From contig OZ252008.1 of NCBI GenBank assembly GCA_965246995.1, forward strand, positions 3,844,001-3,908,000: 64,000 nt of DNA, written 5' to 3'. Below are positions 16,358-24,425 of this stretch, one piece after another. The notes under the pieces were generated by a model, which searched no databases, was not told where the DNA came from, and worked only from the letters and a program-made list of their open reading frames with translations. The translations under genes and the position numbers were made by a program. Each line of letters begins with the position of its first letter. The stretch's first letter is position 1. The stretch comes from VXRJ01 sp965246995. GTDB taxonomy: Bacteria > Acidobacteriota > Vicinamibacteria > Vicinamibacterales > UBA8438.

Positions 16358-17335
16358 TTACGCCATCACAGGCAGTCTCTTGTATCTACAACCGTGAGAA
16401 ATCCGGGCTAGCAAGGCGGCGATGGCCATGCGGGTTCGAGAGCGCTGCGCGCCGGAGAGCAGGTGGCCGTCTCCAGCGCTGGTGGCCGGGTCGCTGTCTG
16501 CCGATGGACGTCCACCGCCCTGGAGAACATGCAGGCCAAACGGTCCCGCGATAGCGACGCGGAACACCCTTGCTGACACGTGGAAGGCACTTTCCCATTG
16601 ACGACCGTAGGGTGAGTGCGGGCCAACACGCTGCCACGCCAGCATCACCAGCCAGGCGAGGGTGATGCCGAGGATGGCTATCCAGAGCGTCACGACTGCA
16701 CGTTGGAGCCACGCCACCCCGTACGCCAGCCGGACGTCATCGGTGCCGGGCGGTTCGGGAAACAGGCGATATGCCGGGAGAGGACGGGCACGCCGCCCCT
16801 GTGGCGACCACTCCAGTCGCATGTTGAACGCGCCACCGTGCTGCTCGTACTCCACGCGGAGCTCGTGCACTCCCGCGTCCAACCGCAGCGTGCGGACCAG
16901 CGTATGCATGTCCGCCGGCGGGGTCCGCCGAATCACCAGTTCGCCGTCCAGCCAGACGTCGAGGCGGTCGTCGCCCGCGCCGTGCAGTTCGACGTCCCCT
17001 GCTTCGGGCACGTACCAGAAACCGGTCCAGCGCGCGCTGAAGAACCGGCGCGGCAGGTCGGGATCGTCGTTCAGAAAGTCGAGGTTGATTGCGTCGCCGA
17101 TGTCGTCGCGGAGCGGTGCGCCGTTGAAGCTGATATCGGTGAATACCTGCCGGCGGACGCCTGTCCGGTCCGCCGCGCCTGGGCTGAGGAAGAACAGGAG
17201 CGCGGACAGGGCGGCGGCTGCGACGATGGAGCCCCCAGCCAGGCGGCGAAGCCTCTGCCGATCGAGCCGGGGAAGACGGAGTCCTACGGCCACGTATCGA
17301 TCGATGGAAACCAGTCTGTCATCGACACTCGGCAC
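16358..17335 (-). pseudogene. Truncated PA14-GT39 gene
   Basis: Starts with ATG at 17335 overlapping the end of the gene at 17319. It has an N-terminal helix (GSIVAAAALSALLFFLSPG), a full PA14 domain (DRTGVRRQVFTDIS, FFSARWTGFWYVPEAG, GDDRLDVWLDGELVI, HELRVEYEQHGGAF) and the following helix (VVTLWIAILGITLAWLVMLAW). The sequence is clearly related to the 827-residue copies up to HSPYGRQWESAF, then changes abruptly: the whole GT39 part is gone. The tail reads FGLHVLQGGGRP, then GHLLSGAQRSRTRMAIAAL, faintly like an ABC-ATPase signature, and ends at an IS1380 terminus. It could still make a membrane-anchored PA14 protein. Confidence 0.7.
16394..16411 (+). repeat. Stranded IS1380 terminus
   Basis: GTGAGAAATCCGGGCTAG is identical to the right end of the first IS1380 element (1463-1480), but no transposase or second end is nearby. 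It lies exactly between two truncated genes (15458-16267 and 16358-17335). A deletion that removed the IS together with flanking gene parts explains both truncations. Confidence 0.6.
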
Positions 17336-19583
17336 GATACAGCCTGCCGCGCTGCGTTTCCCTGACGGCGTGTGCCGAACATCCCTGCGCCTCTATTGCC
17401 TCGACGACCTGCGCTTCGGTCCCGCCTGTGCGGAAACCGACGTACCAGACGCGTTCCGGTCTCGACTCTGCCATAAACCGTTCGACAGACGGCACCTCCG
17501 AAGGTCCCCGGAACAGGTAATGCGTCCGGTCTCGGCCAATTGTCGCCATCGTGCCGGAACTATACTGGTCGGTTTCGCTGATTGTGACCGGCCAGTGGCC
17601 GTAGAAGGCGACGAGAAAGGCGCCGGTCGGTGAGAGGATGAGACTATCTTCCGGCTGCAGGTTCGCCGAGAGATGGTCTACCAGGTGCACGTCGTCAACG
17701 TTGAAGTACTCCACGTGCAATGGGCGCGTCACGGCCACCGCCATGACCAGGATCGCCACCCCCAGCCGGATGAGCCTGCGCACCGGCAGCGCCTGCGTGG
17801 CAAGGTGCAGGCCGACCGCAAACAGACAAATCGACAGCGGAAACGCGAAGATGTCCGTGCGGCCGGTGCCCAGCGGGTAGATCTGCAATGCGCTCGCGGT
17901 GACGAATGCGGCGTAGAAGCCCAGCACGACGAGTCCCAGGAACCGGGTGGGGCGACGCGCCAACAGCCAGACGAGGCCGAGCGCCAGGAACGGCAGGGGC
18001 CAGGAAAACGTCACCGGATTCGTCAGTTCGCCCTGACCCCAGCTCGGCAACCCCAGCTCCAGCATGCGGAGTCCGTTTCGGGCAAGAAAGTCCCAGGCCG
18101 AATCCACCGACATCAGCGGCATGAACCCGGTCGCGAAGTTGCTGCGCACCGTCGCGTTCGACCGGACGCTCAGGAACAGGTAGGCGGCCAGCACGGCAGC
18201 GTTGTACGCCGCGGCGTTCAGGAGGACCTTGATCGTCCGCGTCCGATCGCGACGCCAGCCGCGTGCGGCGAGCGCCGCGCCGAGGTTCACGGTGGGGAAG
18301 GTTATGAAGACAGACGTCACCGAGAAGAAGGCGGCGAGGCCGCCTCCCAGGGCCACCCATCCGAACCGCCGTGGGTCGACATCGTTGTGGTTGCGGACAA
18401 GCAGAGCCGCCGCAAGCAGGAAAAGCGCCGACACAAGGAAGTCGAACGGGTACTGGTGGACGAATACCGTGTAGTGCGCCAGCAGGGGGTTGAGCGCCGT
18501 GAGGGCGGCAGCAAGGATCGCAAGTCCGTAGTCGCGTGTCACCGACTGAACCACCAGCGCCATCACCGGAATGCAGGCGAGCCCACAGGCGAACGGGAGG
18601 AGTTGAAGCGACCATTCCGGATCCGGAAACAGGGCGTAGAGTCCACGCCAGATGAGGAATGGGCCCGGGGCAACGTGTATTGGAGCAGTGATCATGCTCC
18701 ATAGGTCCTGGCTCCGAATAATGGCGGCGTAGACCAGGTCGTCTGCCCAGAGTGATTCGGGATTCCAACCGGGCAGCCGCGCCATCGCGGCCCGAACGGC
18801 AATCACGGCGACCGCCAATACGGTCGCAACACGGACGCCCCTGACTACGAGTCGCAAAGACGCCGGTCCGTAGCGCTCGCGCGCCCGCCACGCCCGCCGC
18901 ACCCCGACGCCGACCACCGTCAGGAGCGGCGCCACCCAAAGCAGCGTGACCGTCCAGCCCAACCACGCGGCCCGTTCCGCCAGCCGCACGTCGTCCATCG
19001 ACGGCGGCCGCTGAAACAGCCGGTGCCCGGCGAACGGTCGCATCCGGTCGGATGGCGGTGACCATGCGAGGTTCAGCGCGTGGGCGCCCGCCTCCTGCTC
19101 GTACTCGACGAGCAGCTCGTGCGCGCCGGCAGCCAGCGTGACGACCTCGGTGGCCCAGTGCATCTGGTCCGGCGGATAGCGCCGCAGCACCAGCTCGCCG
19201 TCGATGTGGAGACTCAGCCAGTCGTCGCCGGCCCCGTGGATCGCGATCGAACCGCCGTCCGGCACGTACCAGTAGCCGCGCCACCGGGCGCTGAAATGTC
19301 GCCGGGGAAAGCGTTCGTCCTCGTCCAGGAAGTCGAGCGAAATGCCGTCGCTCACCTCGGTGCGGAGCGGCGCCCCGGCGAAGCGGTTCACCAGAAAGAG
19401 TTCCCGCCGCAGCCCCGTCCGCTCCGCCGCCTGCGGTCCGATCACCAACCACGCCGCCGTGCACGCCAGGGCAGCCGCCCCGTACGCACCAATGCCCCAC
19501 AGTACCCAGCGGCCGCGTTTCCTGTCGCCAGACGCAGCCCGAAGCTTCTCCAATGCCGTCCTGGCGAGGGCCCGCGGAGCCAT
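17319..19583 (-). CDS. PA14-domain GT39-like membrane glycosyltransferase
   Basis: A 754-residue membrane protein. N-terminal helix at about 26-47 (WGIGAYGAAALACTAAWLVI); PA14 domain at about 50-180 (ERTGLRRELFLVNRF, HFSARWRGYWYVPDGG, GAGDDWLSLHIDGELV, AHELLVEYEQEAGAH); two further helices; then GT39-like catalytic region with the acidic pair in SLWADDLVYAAIIRSQDLW near 270 and HVAPGPFLIWRGLYALFPD. About nine more helices follow, then a soluble C-terminal tail (VWYVGFRTGGTEAQVVEA). The second half is closely similar to the PA14-less protein at 24426. Only its first 62 codons recur at 24225-24413. Substrate unknown; intact as read. Confidence 0.82.
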   Translation of the reverse strand: MAPRALARTALEKLRAASGDRKRGRWVLWGIGAYGAAALACTAAWLVIGPQAAERTGLRRELFLVNRFAGAPLRTEVSDGISLDFLDEDERFPRRHFSARWRGYWYVPDGGSIAIHGAGDDWLSLHIDGELVLRRYPPDQMHWATEVVTLAAGAHELLVEYEQEAGAHALNLAWSPPSDRMRPFAGHRLFQRPPSMDDVRLAERAAWLGWTVTLLWVAPLLTVVGVGVRRAWRARERYGPASLRLVVRGVRVATVLAVAVIAVRAAMARLPGWNPESLWADDLVYAAIIRSQDLWSMITAPIHVAPGPFLIWRGLYALFPDPEWSLQLLPFACGLACIPVMALVVQSVTRDYGLAILAAALTALNPLLAHYTVFVHQYPFDFLVSALFLLAAALLVRNHNDVDPRRFGWVALGGGLAAFFSVTSVFITFPTVNLGAALAARGWRRDRTRTIKVLLNAAAYNAAVLAAYLFLSVRSNATVRSNFATGFMPLMSVDSAWDFLARNGLRMLELGLPSWGQGELTNPVTFSWPLPFLALGLVWLLARRPTRFLGLVVLGFYAAFVTASALQIYPLGTGRTDIFAFPLSICLFAVGLHLATQALPVRRLIRLGVAILVMAVAVTRPLHVEYFNVDDVHLVDHLSANLQPEDSLILSPTGAFLVAFYGHWPVTISETDQYSSGTMATIGRDRTHYLFRGPSEVPSVERFMAESRPERVWYVGFRTGGTEAQVVEAIEAQGCSAHAVRETQRGRLYRAECR

Positions 19584-19595
19584 ACCGGCCGAATC

Positions 19596-19680
19596 CTACC
19601 GGGTGCCTCGAAACAGGACGCACGCGGTGCTGGCCTGCACCGTCACGACGACGTATCCCGCGTTGGTCATCGCTCTTCGC
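19596..19680 (-). pseudogene. C-terminal scrap of the 24426 glycosyltransferase
   Basis: The peptide AGYVVVTVQASTACVLFRGTR and stop match the end of the gene at 24426 (AGYAVETVRASTDYRLFRGTR). It stands 12 bases before the start of the 754-residue PA14-GT39 gene, the same spacing as the intact GT followed by a PA14 N-terminus at 24225-24413. So about 250 bp (19440-19680 and 24230-24495) are a direct repeat spanning a former gene junction. The remaining bases to 19912 hold nothing recognisable. Confidence 0.65.
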
Positions 19681-19911
19681 GCCGACAACAAGAACCCGCC
19701 GCCGGCCCCAGTCATGCCCTTCAGGTCCTCATCCCTCGCAGCGGCCCTCAGAGCAGTTTTCCGGGGTCCCTGGGGGGGCTAGGTGCCCGGCCCCGTGGAG
19801 ACTCGCCGCTCCGCTGCGGCTCGTCGGCGTTCGACCATGACCCTCGACCGGATCACGTCTCCCCCGCCGCGGCCAGCGCCCTCCGCATTTACGCAACTAT
19901 AGCCTTCCCGG

Positions 19912-21021
19912 CTAGTGTGCCGTCCCGGAAATATATGAGCAAAGGCGTTCGACCTTAGCGAGGATGGACTCGGCGGTGGCGGTCCAAACGAAAGGCGTGG
20001 TGTTGGCGTTGTAGTGTTCGACGAAACGCTCGATGTTGCGGACGAGCGCCTTGACGCTGGAGAAGGAACCTCGGCGAATGGCCTTCTGGGTGATGATGCC
20101 GAACCAGCGTTCGACTTGGTTCAGCCAGGATCCGTAGGTTGGGGTGAAGTGAACGTGGTAGCGGGGGCGCCGAGCGAGCCAGGCGCGGACTTTGGGATGT
20201 TTGTGGGTGGCGTAGTTATCGACGATGAGGTGGACGTTGAGGTTGCGCGGCACACTGCGGTCGATCTGACGCAGGAAAGCGAGAAACTCCTGATGACGGT
20301 GTCGCCGTTTGCAGCGTGTGATGACTTTCCCGGTGGCGACATCGAGCGCCGCAAACAGCGTGGTGGTGCCGTGACGTTTGTAATCATGGGTGACGCCTTC
20401 GACGTAACCAAGGCCCATGGGCAAGACGGGCTGGGTTCGCTGAAGCGCTTGAATCTGGGTCTTCTCATCGACCGAGAGCACCACGGCGTGGTCTGGGGGA
20501 TTGAGGTAGAGACCCACAATGTCGCGGACCTTCTCGACGAAGAACGGGTCGTTGGAAATCTTGAAATGCCGCTGGCGATGCGGCTGGACGCCGAACAGAT
20601 CGAACCACCGGTGGACGGTGCTCTTGGAGACACCCGTGTGTTCCGCCATCGAACGAACGCTCCAGTGCGAAGCATCCGGCGGTTCGGTTCGCAGGGCCGT
20701 GTTGATGACTTCGGCAACACGTTCATCCTCATGCGTGCGGGGGCGTCCCGGACGCAGTTCATCGTGGAGTCCGGGGATACCCTGTTCGCGATAGCGCTTT
20801 CGCCACTTGCCGACGGTTGTATTGGTGACACCCAGACGCCGGGCTACGGTCGAGCCTGGCACGCCCTCGGCGCAGGCCAGCACCATCTGGGCTCTCAACA
20901 CCAGACTATGCGGCAAGGTTCGGGAGCGGGCGAGGCTTTGCAGTTCCGATTCCTCACTCGCGCTGAGCATGATGGGAGCAACGGGGCGACCGCGTGGCAT
21001 GGGCATACCTCCAGGCACCAA
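19912..21021 (-). CDS. IS630 family transposase
   Basis: Complete 369-residue single-frame transposase. N-terminal paired HTH: VARRLGVTNTTVGKWRKRYR and GRPRTHEDERVAEVI, then SVRSMAEHTGVSKSTVHRWF. DDE catalytic domain: VVLSVDEKTQIQALQRTQP (first Asp), LNVHLIVDNYATHKHPKV (second Asp) and FTPTYGSWLNQVERWFGI (Glu). The stop codon lies in the terminal repeat. The start may be one of several in-frame methionines at the beginning (MVPGGMPMPRGRP). No lesion seen. Confidence 0.95.
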   Translation of the reverse strand: MVPGGMPMPRGRPVAPIMLSASEESELQSLARSRTLPHSLVLRAQMVLACAEGVPGSTVARRLGVTNTTVGKWRKRYREQGIPGLHDELRPGRPRTHEDERVAEVINTALRTEPPDASHWSVRSMAEHTGVSKSTVHRWFDLFGVQPHRQRHFKISNDPFFVEKVRDIVGLYLNPPDHAVVLSVDEKTQIQALQRTQPVLPMGLGYVEGVTHDYKRHGTTTLFAALDVATGKVITRCKRRHRHQEFLAFLRQIDRSVPRNLNVHLIVDNYATHKHPKVRAWLARRPRYHVHFTPTYGSWLNQVERWFGIITQKAIRRGSFSSVKALVRNIERFVEHYNANTTPFVWTATAESILAKVERLCSYISGTAH

Positions 21022-21063
21022 AGGTTGCCCACTAATATATCATCTATTTACGGGACACTACAC
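19915..21063 (-). mobile_element. IS630-type insertion sequence
   Basis: Bounded by imperfect inverted ends: after TA at 19913 the sequence reads GTGTGCCGTCCCGGAAATAT, and before TA at 21064 lies the inverse of GTGTAGTGTCCCGTAAATAG. Insertion at a TA with its duplication is the IS630 rule. The right TA is the middle of CTAG at the terminus of an IS1182-type remnant, so IS630 landed in that older element. Confidence 0.85.
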
Positions 21064-21300
21064 TAGCAGCCTGTGGCGCAAGTCGGTTTTGCCGGGATCG
21101 ACAGTACCGATCCTCTGTACTACACTGAGGCCCCATGGCGATGGGCACGGCCCGCGACGACGGGTCCCAACAGGCTTTGACCGGACCCGCAAGAAGAAGA
21201 CATCGAGCGCCAAGTGGCGCGATCCGCATGCTCCGGACGCGGCGACAAAGGGTACCACTCCAACGAGACGCTGGCGGACTTGTGTGCGAAACCGGTGGGA
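21063..21300 (+). pseudogene. Internally deleted IS1182-type remnant
   Basis: The left terminus CTAGCAGCCTGTGG and the next 100 bases, through TACTACACTG to an ATGGCGATGGGCACG start, match the left end of the complete element at 55349. The coding sequence then jumps: FDRTRKKK with the following KWRDPHAPDA, and KGYHSNETLAD, correspond to residues about 200 and 285 of the full transposase, with frame changes between. The remnant has no catalytic capacity. Its left end carries the IS630 insertion. Confidence 0.65.
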
Positions 21301-21425
21301 TGCGGCGTTCCTGGGCGCTCTTCATGCCGACTTCGTCGTCGATGACCTCTCCCCGGCGCGATGAGAGCATCCGCTCAGTCATGTGAATGTGGAAACTTCC
21401 ACCTCGGGCTGTTAGGCTTTCCCAC

Positions 21426-23956
21426 CCGTGCCCGTAGGACTTCGTCGGCTTCGCGGCCTAGCTGGGGGCGCCATCGGCGTAGCCGCCGGGCTCACCGCGC
21501 TCCTGTTTGTCCTCAGCCCCGGCGCGGCGGACCGGACCGGCGTCCACCGGCAGGTATTCCCCGATGTCGGCTTCAACGGCACACCGCTCCTCGACGACGT
21601 CGGCACCACGATCGCCCTCGACTTCCTGAACGACGACCCCGACCTGCCCAGGCGATTCTTCAGCGCGCGCTGGACCGGCTACTGGTACGCGCGCGAAGCG
21701 GGGGACGTCGAACTGCACGGCGCGGGCGACGACCACCTCGACGTGTGGCTGGATGGCGAACTGGTGATTCGGCGGACACCGCCGGACGACGACATGCATA
21801 CGCTGATCCGGACGGTGCGGCTGGATGCCGGAGCGCACGAGCTCCGCGTGGAGTACGAGCAGCACGGCGGCGCGTTCAACATGCGACTGGAGTGGGCACC
21901 GCCGGGGGGGCGGGCGCGTCCTCTCCCCGCGTACCGCCTGTTTCGAGAACGGCCCAACCTCGATGACGTCCACCTGGCGTACGGGGTGGCGTGGCTCCAA
22001 CCCGCCGTCGTGACGCTCTGGATAGTCATCATCCTCGGCATCATCCTCGCCTGGCTGGGAACGCTGGCCTGGCAGCGTGTTGGCCTGCACTCACCCTACG
22101 GTCATCATTTAGAAAGTGCCTTCCGGAGGTGCGAACGGTTTTCCGAGGTCCGACACGAGGGGTCCATGGCCCACGACGTTCACACCGTGGCCAGGCTGGC
22201 GTTCCTCGTAGCCGCCGTCGCGGCCCTGGGTTCACTATTCAGCTATGAGTTACTGCGAGCCATCGCGGATCGACTGGCGCCCGCTGGCAACGCTGCAAAC
22301 CTCGACCGGACCCTCCATGCCGCGATCGTCGTCTACCTGCGCGCGATTGCGGTCGCGGCCGCTATCGCCGCCGGCTCGCTCCTGGTGGGCGGCCAGGCTG
22401 TCGCGAGCCGGCTGGCCACACCACGGTTCAGGCGCGCACCAACTCTTGTCTGGACGGTCGTCTTCGTCATCGTGCTGCTGGGCGTACGGTTGTGGTATCT
22501 CGACTTCGAGGGGTGGGATGAGAGCACCTTCATCATCATGGGATCTCACGTGCTGGAAGGTCATCTCCCCTACCTGGAGCTGTTTGAAATGAAGCCGCCC
22601 GGCATTTTTTTCGCTCTGGCGGGCGTCATGTCCGTCTTCGGCGAAAACCTCCTGGCCGTCCGTTTCTTTGGGACCTTCTGTCTGCTCGTGTCCGCCATTG
22701 CAGGCTACGCCATCGCCATCCGGCAGACGACCCCGCTCATCGCCGGGGCGTCCATGACGGTCTTTTGCGCCCTGACATGCGCGGACGAATTCCAGCCGAC
22801 GATGACGGAGCATCTGACGATCGCACTGATGATGCCGGCATGCTGGCTCCTCGTGGCCCGCCGTGACCAGCTTTGGGTGGCCTTTCTTGTCGGGGTGCTG
22901 CTTTCCGCGGCGACACTCACGCGAATGAACATCGCCTTCGTCGTGCTGGCGGTGGGGGGCTTTTATGTCTGGCGCTTCGTGAGACCGCGTCCGGACGTCC
23001 CGCGGCTGGCGATCGCCGCATATGGCGTCGGCGGCGCCCTGCCACTGGCGCTCCTGCTGCTGGTCTACTGGCTCGCGGACGGTCTGGACGTTTTCGTACT
23101 GTCCGTCTTTCGCGTGCCGTTTCACTACGCCTTTTTCCAAAAGGGAATGGCGGCGGTCATTCTTGGGCAGGCCGCGTTCTGGATGACCTGCGTCCGGGAA
23201 GACCCGTACATCTTTCTGCCTGCCACGCTGTTCATCGGCACGGGGCTGGCGACCCATGCCATCAGCCGCGGAAAAGGTCTTCTTTTCGGAGACAACGGTC
23301 TACTGCTCCTGGTGCTTGGCGTCGTGTCGCTGGCCATACTGAAAGGCGGCGCGACGTGGGGTCACTATCTGCTTCAAGCCCTGCCCCTGGTGCTACTACT
23401 TGCGGCCGCCGGTTTCGAGACGCTGACGACGCGACGGCTGGGCGCTTTACTGTTTCTCGGGCTCTACGTTCTGACCGTCGGAGCAAGCCTGGCTCGTTTC
23501 GGTGGCAGCAGCGTCGAGCAGGTCCGTCAAGGACTCGCCCCGTCCCAGCACTCACGTCTGCGCACGGCGGCGGAGCTCATCTTGGAGGATCGGTGTTGCG
23601 GCGAGCTGGTGTATGCACCTCGTGACCATCTCATCTACTGGTATCTGAAGCAGCGACCGCCAACGGTCTTGGTTCATCCGTCTTCCTTCAATAACCCCGC
23701 ACTCATGGCGCCGTTGGTGGCGCACGGGTACGTCCCCGAGGACGAACAGCGGCGGATCCTGGAACGAAACATCGGGTACATCGTCATGGATCCTGATAGA
23801 AAAGGGGGTTATCTTACGCCCGAGCAGCACCGGCGCCTCGCCGGCACTCTGCAAGATCGCTTTCATCCATGGAAGAACAGCGGCGGACTCGTTATTTACA
23901 AGCGCAGGTGAATGAGATCGTCCTCGTGGGAGACGTCCGTTGACGGCAGGATCTCT
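21426..23956 (+). repeat. Inverted 2.5-kb repeat, copy 2 (partner at 4808-7337)
   Basis: Reverse-complement partner of 4808-7337, containing the second 827-residue PA14-GT39 gene. At its right boundary the sequence reads GGCAGGATCTCTGGACG: the left part is that of copy 1 and the right part is that of the GT2 gene at 2218. The two parents share GATCTC, so the joint looks like a microhomology event. Confidence 0.85.
21428..23911 (+). CDS. PA14-domain GT39-like membrane glycosyltransferase, copy 2
   Basis: An 827-residue near-twin of the protein at 4852-7335, same length with roughly 94% identity by eye. GTG start at 21428 in the same context. N-terminal helix (GAIGVAAGLTALLFVLSPG); PA14 domain at about 40-170 (FFSARWTGYWYAREAG, DDHLDVWLDGELVI, AHELRVEYEQHGGAF); helix near 210; GT39-like part with YLDFEGWDESTFIIMGSHVL near 365 and KPPGIFFALAG, then eight to ten helices; soluble tail ending HPWKNSGGLVIYKRR. 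Differences between copies are spread over the whole length with no stop or indel, so both appear kept by selection. No promoter was identified; a decayed IS1182 remnant lies upstream. Confidence 0.83.
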   Translation: MPVGLRRLRGLAGGAIGVAAGLTALLFVLSPGAADRTGVHRQVFPDVGFNGTPLLDDVGTTIALDFLNDDPDLPRRFFSARWTGYWYAREAGDVELHGAGDDHLDVWLDGELVIRRTPPDDDMHTLIRTVRLDAGAHELRVEYEQHGGAFNMRLEWAPPGGRARPLPAYRLFRERPNLDDVHLAYGVAWLQPAVVTLWIVIILGIILAWLGTLAWQRVGLHSPYGHHLESAFRRCERFSEVRHEGSMAHDVHTVARLAFLVAAVAALGSLFSYELLRAIADRLAPAGNAANLDRTLHAAIVVYLRAIAVAAAIAAGSLLVGGQAVASRLATPRFRRAPTLVWTVVFVIVLLGVRLWYLDFEGWDESTFIIMGSHVLEGHLPYLELFEMKPPGIFFALAGVMSVFGENLLAVRFFGTFCLLVSAIAGYAIAIRQTTPLIAGASMTVFCALTCADEFQPTMTEHLTIALMMPACWLLVARRDQLWVAFLVGVLLSAATLTRMNIAFVVLAVGGFYVWRFVRPRPDVPRLAIAAYGVGGALPLALLLLVYWLADGLDVFVLSVFRVPFHYAFFQKGMAAVILGQAAFWMTCVREDPYIFLPATLFIGTGLATHAISRGKGLLFGDNGLLLLVLGVVSLAILKGGATWGHYLLQALPLVLLLAAAGFETLTTRRLGALLFLGLYVLTVGASLARFGGSSVEQVRQGLAPSQHSRLRTAAELILEDRCCGELVYAPRDHLIYWYLKQRPPTVLVHPSSFNNPALMAPLVAHGYVPEDEQRRILERNIGYIVMDPDRKGGYLTPEQHRRLAGTLQDRFHPWKNSGGLVIYKRR

Positions 23957-24057
23957 GGACGATCAGGCTCAATGGAATTCGTGGGGTGTACACCGACGAG
24001 TTGCCGGCCCAGCCTCGGTCGTGACTGGAAGCACCCGCGCGGGCCACCACCAGCGAG
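23951..24057 (+). pseudogene. Duplicated 3' end of the GT2 gene
   Basis: About 107 bases repeat 2110-2218 in opposite orientation, coding the GT2 tail LWTIRLNGIRGVYTDELPAQ with its stop and some downstream sequence. It is joined directly to the sequence following the 827-residue PA14-GT39 gene. The rest to 24225 holds nothing recognisable. Confidence 0.8.
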
Positions 24058-24224
24058 TCTCGCTCCAGCGCGTAGGTGGCGGCGCGGCTTTGGTGCATGG
24101 CTCCTGACCCTCACTTCGGTGGGCATCGAGAGGGGCGCGCAAAGGGAGACGGGAATCGGTACGGGAGACTGACCTTGCCCCCTGAAACCGTTCCAGCCCG
24201 AACGATAGGATTCGGGCGCAGCGA

Positions 24225-24413
24225 TCAGAGTTCCCGCCGCAGCCCCGTCCGCTCCGCCGCCTGCGGTCCGATCACCAGCCACGCCGCCGTGCACGCCAGG
24301 GCAGCCGCCCCGTACGCACCAATTCCCCACAGTACCCAGCGTCCGCGCTTCCGGTCGCCATACGCAGCCCGAAGCTTCTCCAATAGCATCCTGGCGAGGG
24401 CCCGCGGAGCCAT
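24225..24413 (-). pseudogene. N-terminal fragment of a PA14-GT39 gene
   Basis: Sixty-two codons starting MAPRALARMLLEKLRAAYGD are nearly identical to the start of the 754-residue gene at 17319-19583 and include its first helix (WGIGAYGAAALACTAAWLVI). The frame ends at a stop right after ERTGLRREL, the entrance to the PA14 domain. It follows the gene at 24426 by 12 bases, the presumed ancestral order. It cannot be functional. Confidence 0.85.
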
Positions 24414-24425
24414 ACCGGCCGAATC

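Noticed and set aside
16395..16560. An ABC transporter gene
   Set aside because: Only a faint signature-like peptide is present, with no Walker A or B motif in any frame nearby.
22250..23257. Long antisense frames over both 827-residue genes (also 5623-6531)
   Set aside because: They appear in both copies only because the sense genes are duplicated; protein content is unstructured and lacks motifs.
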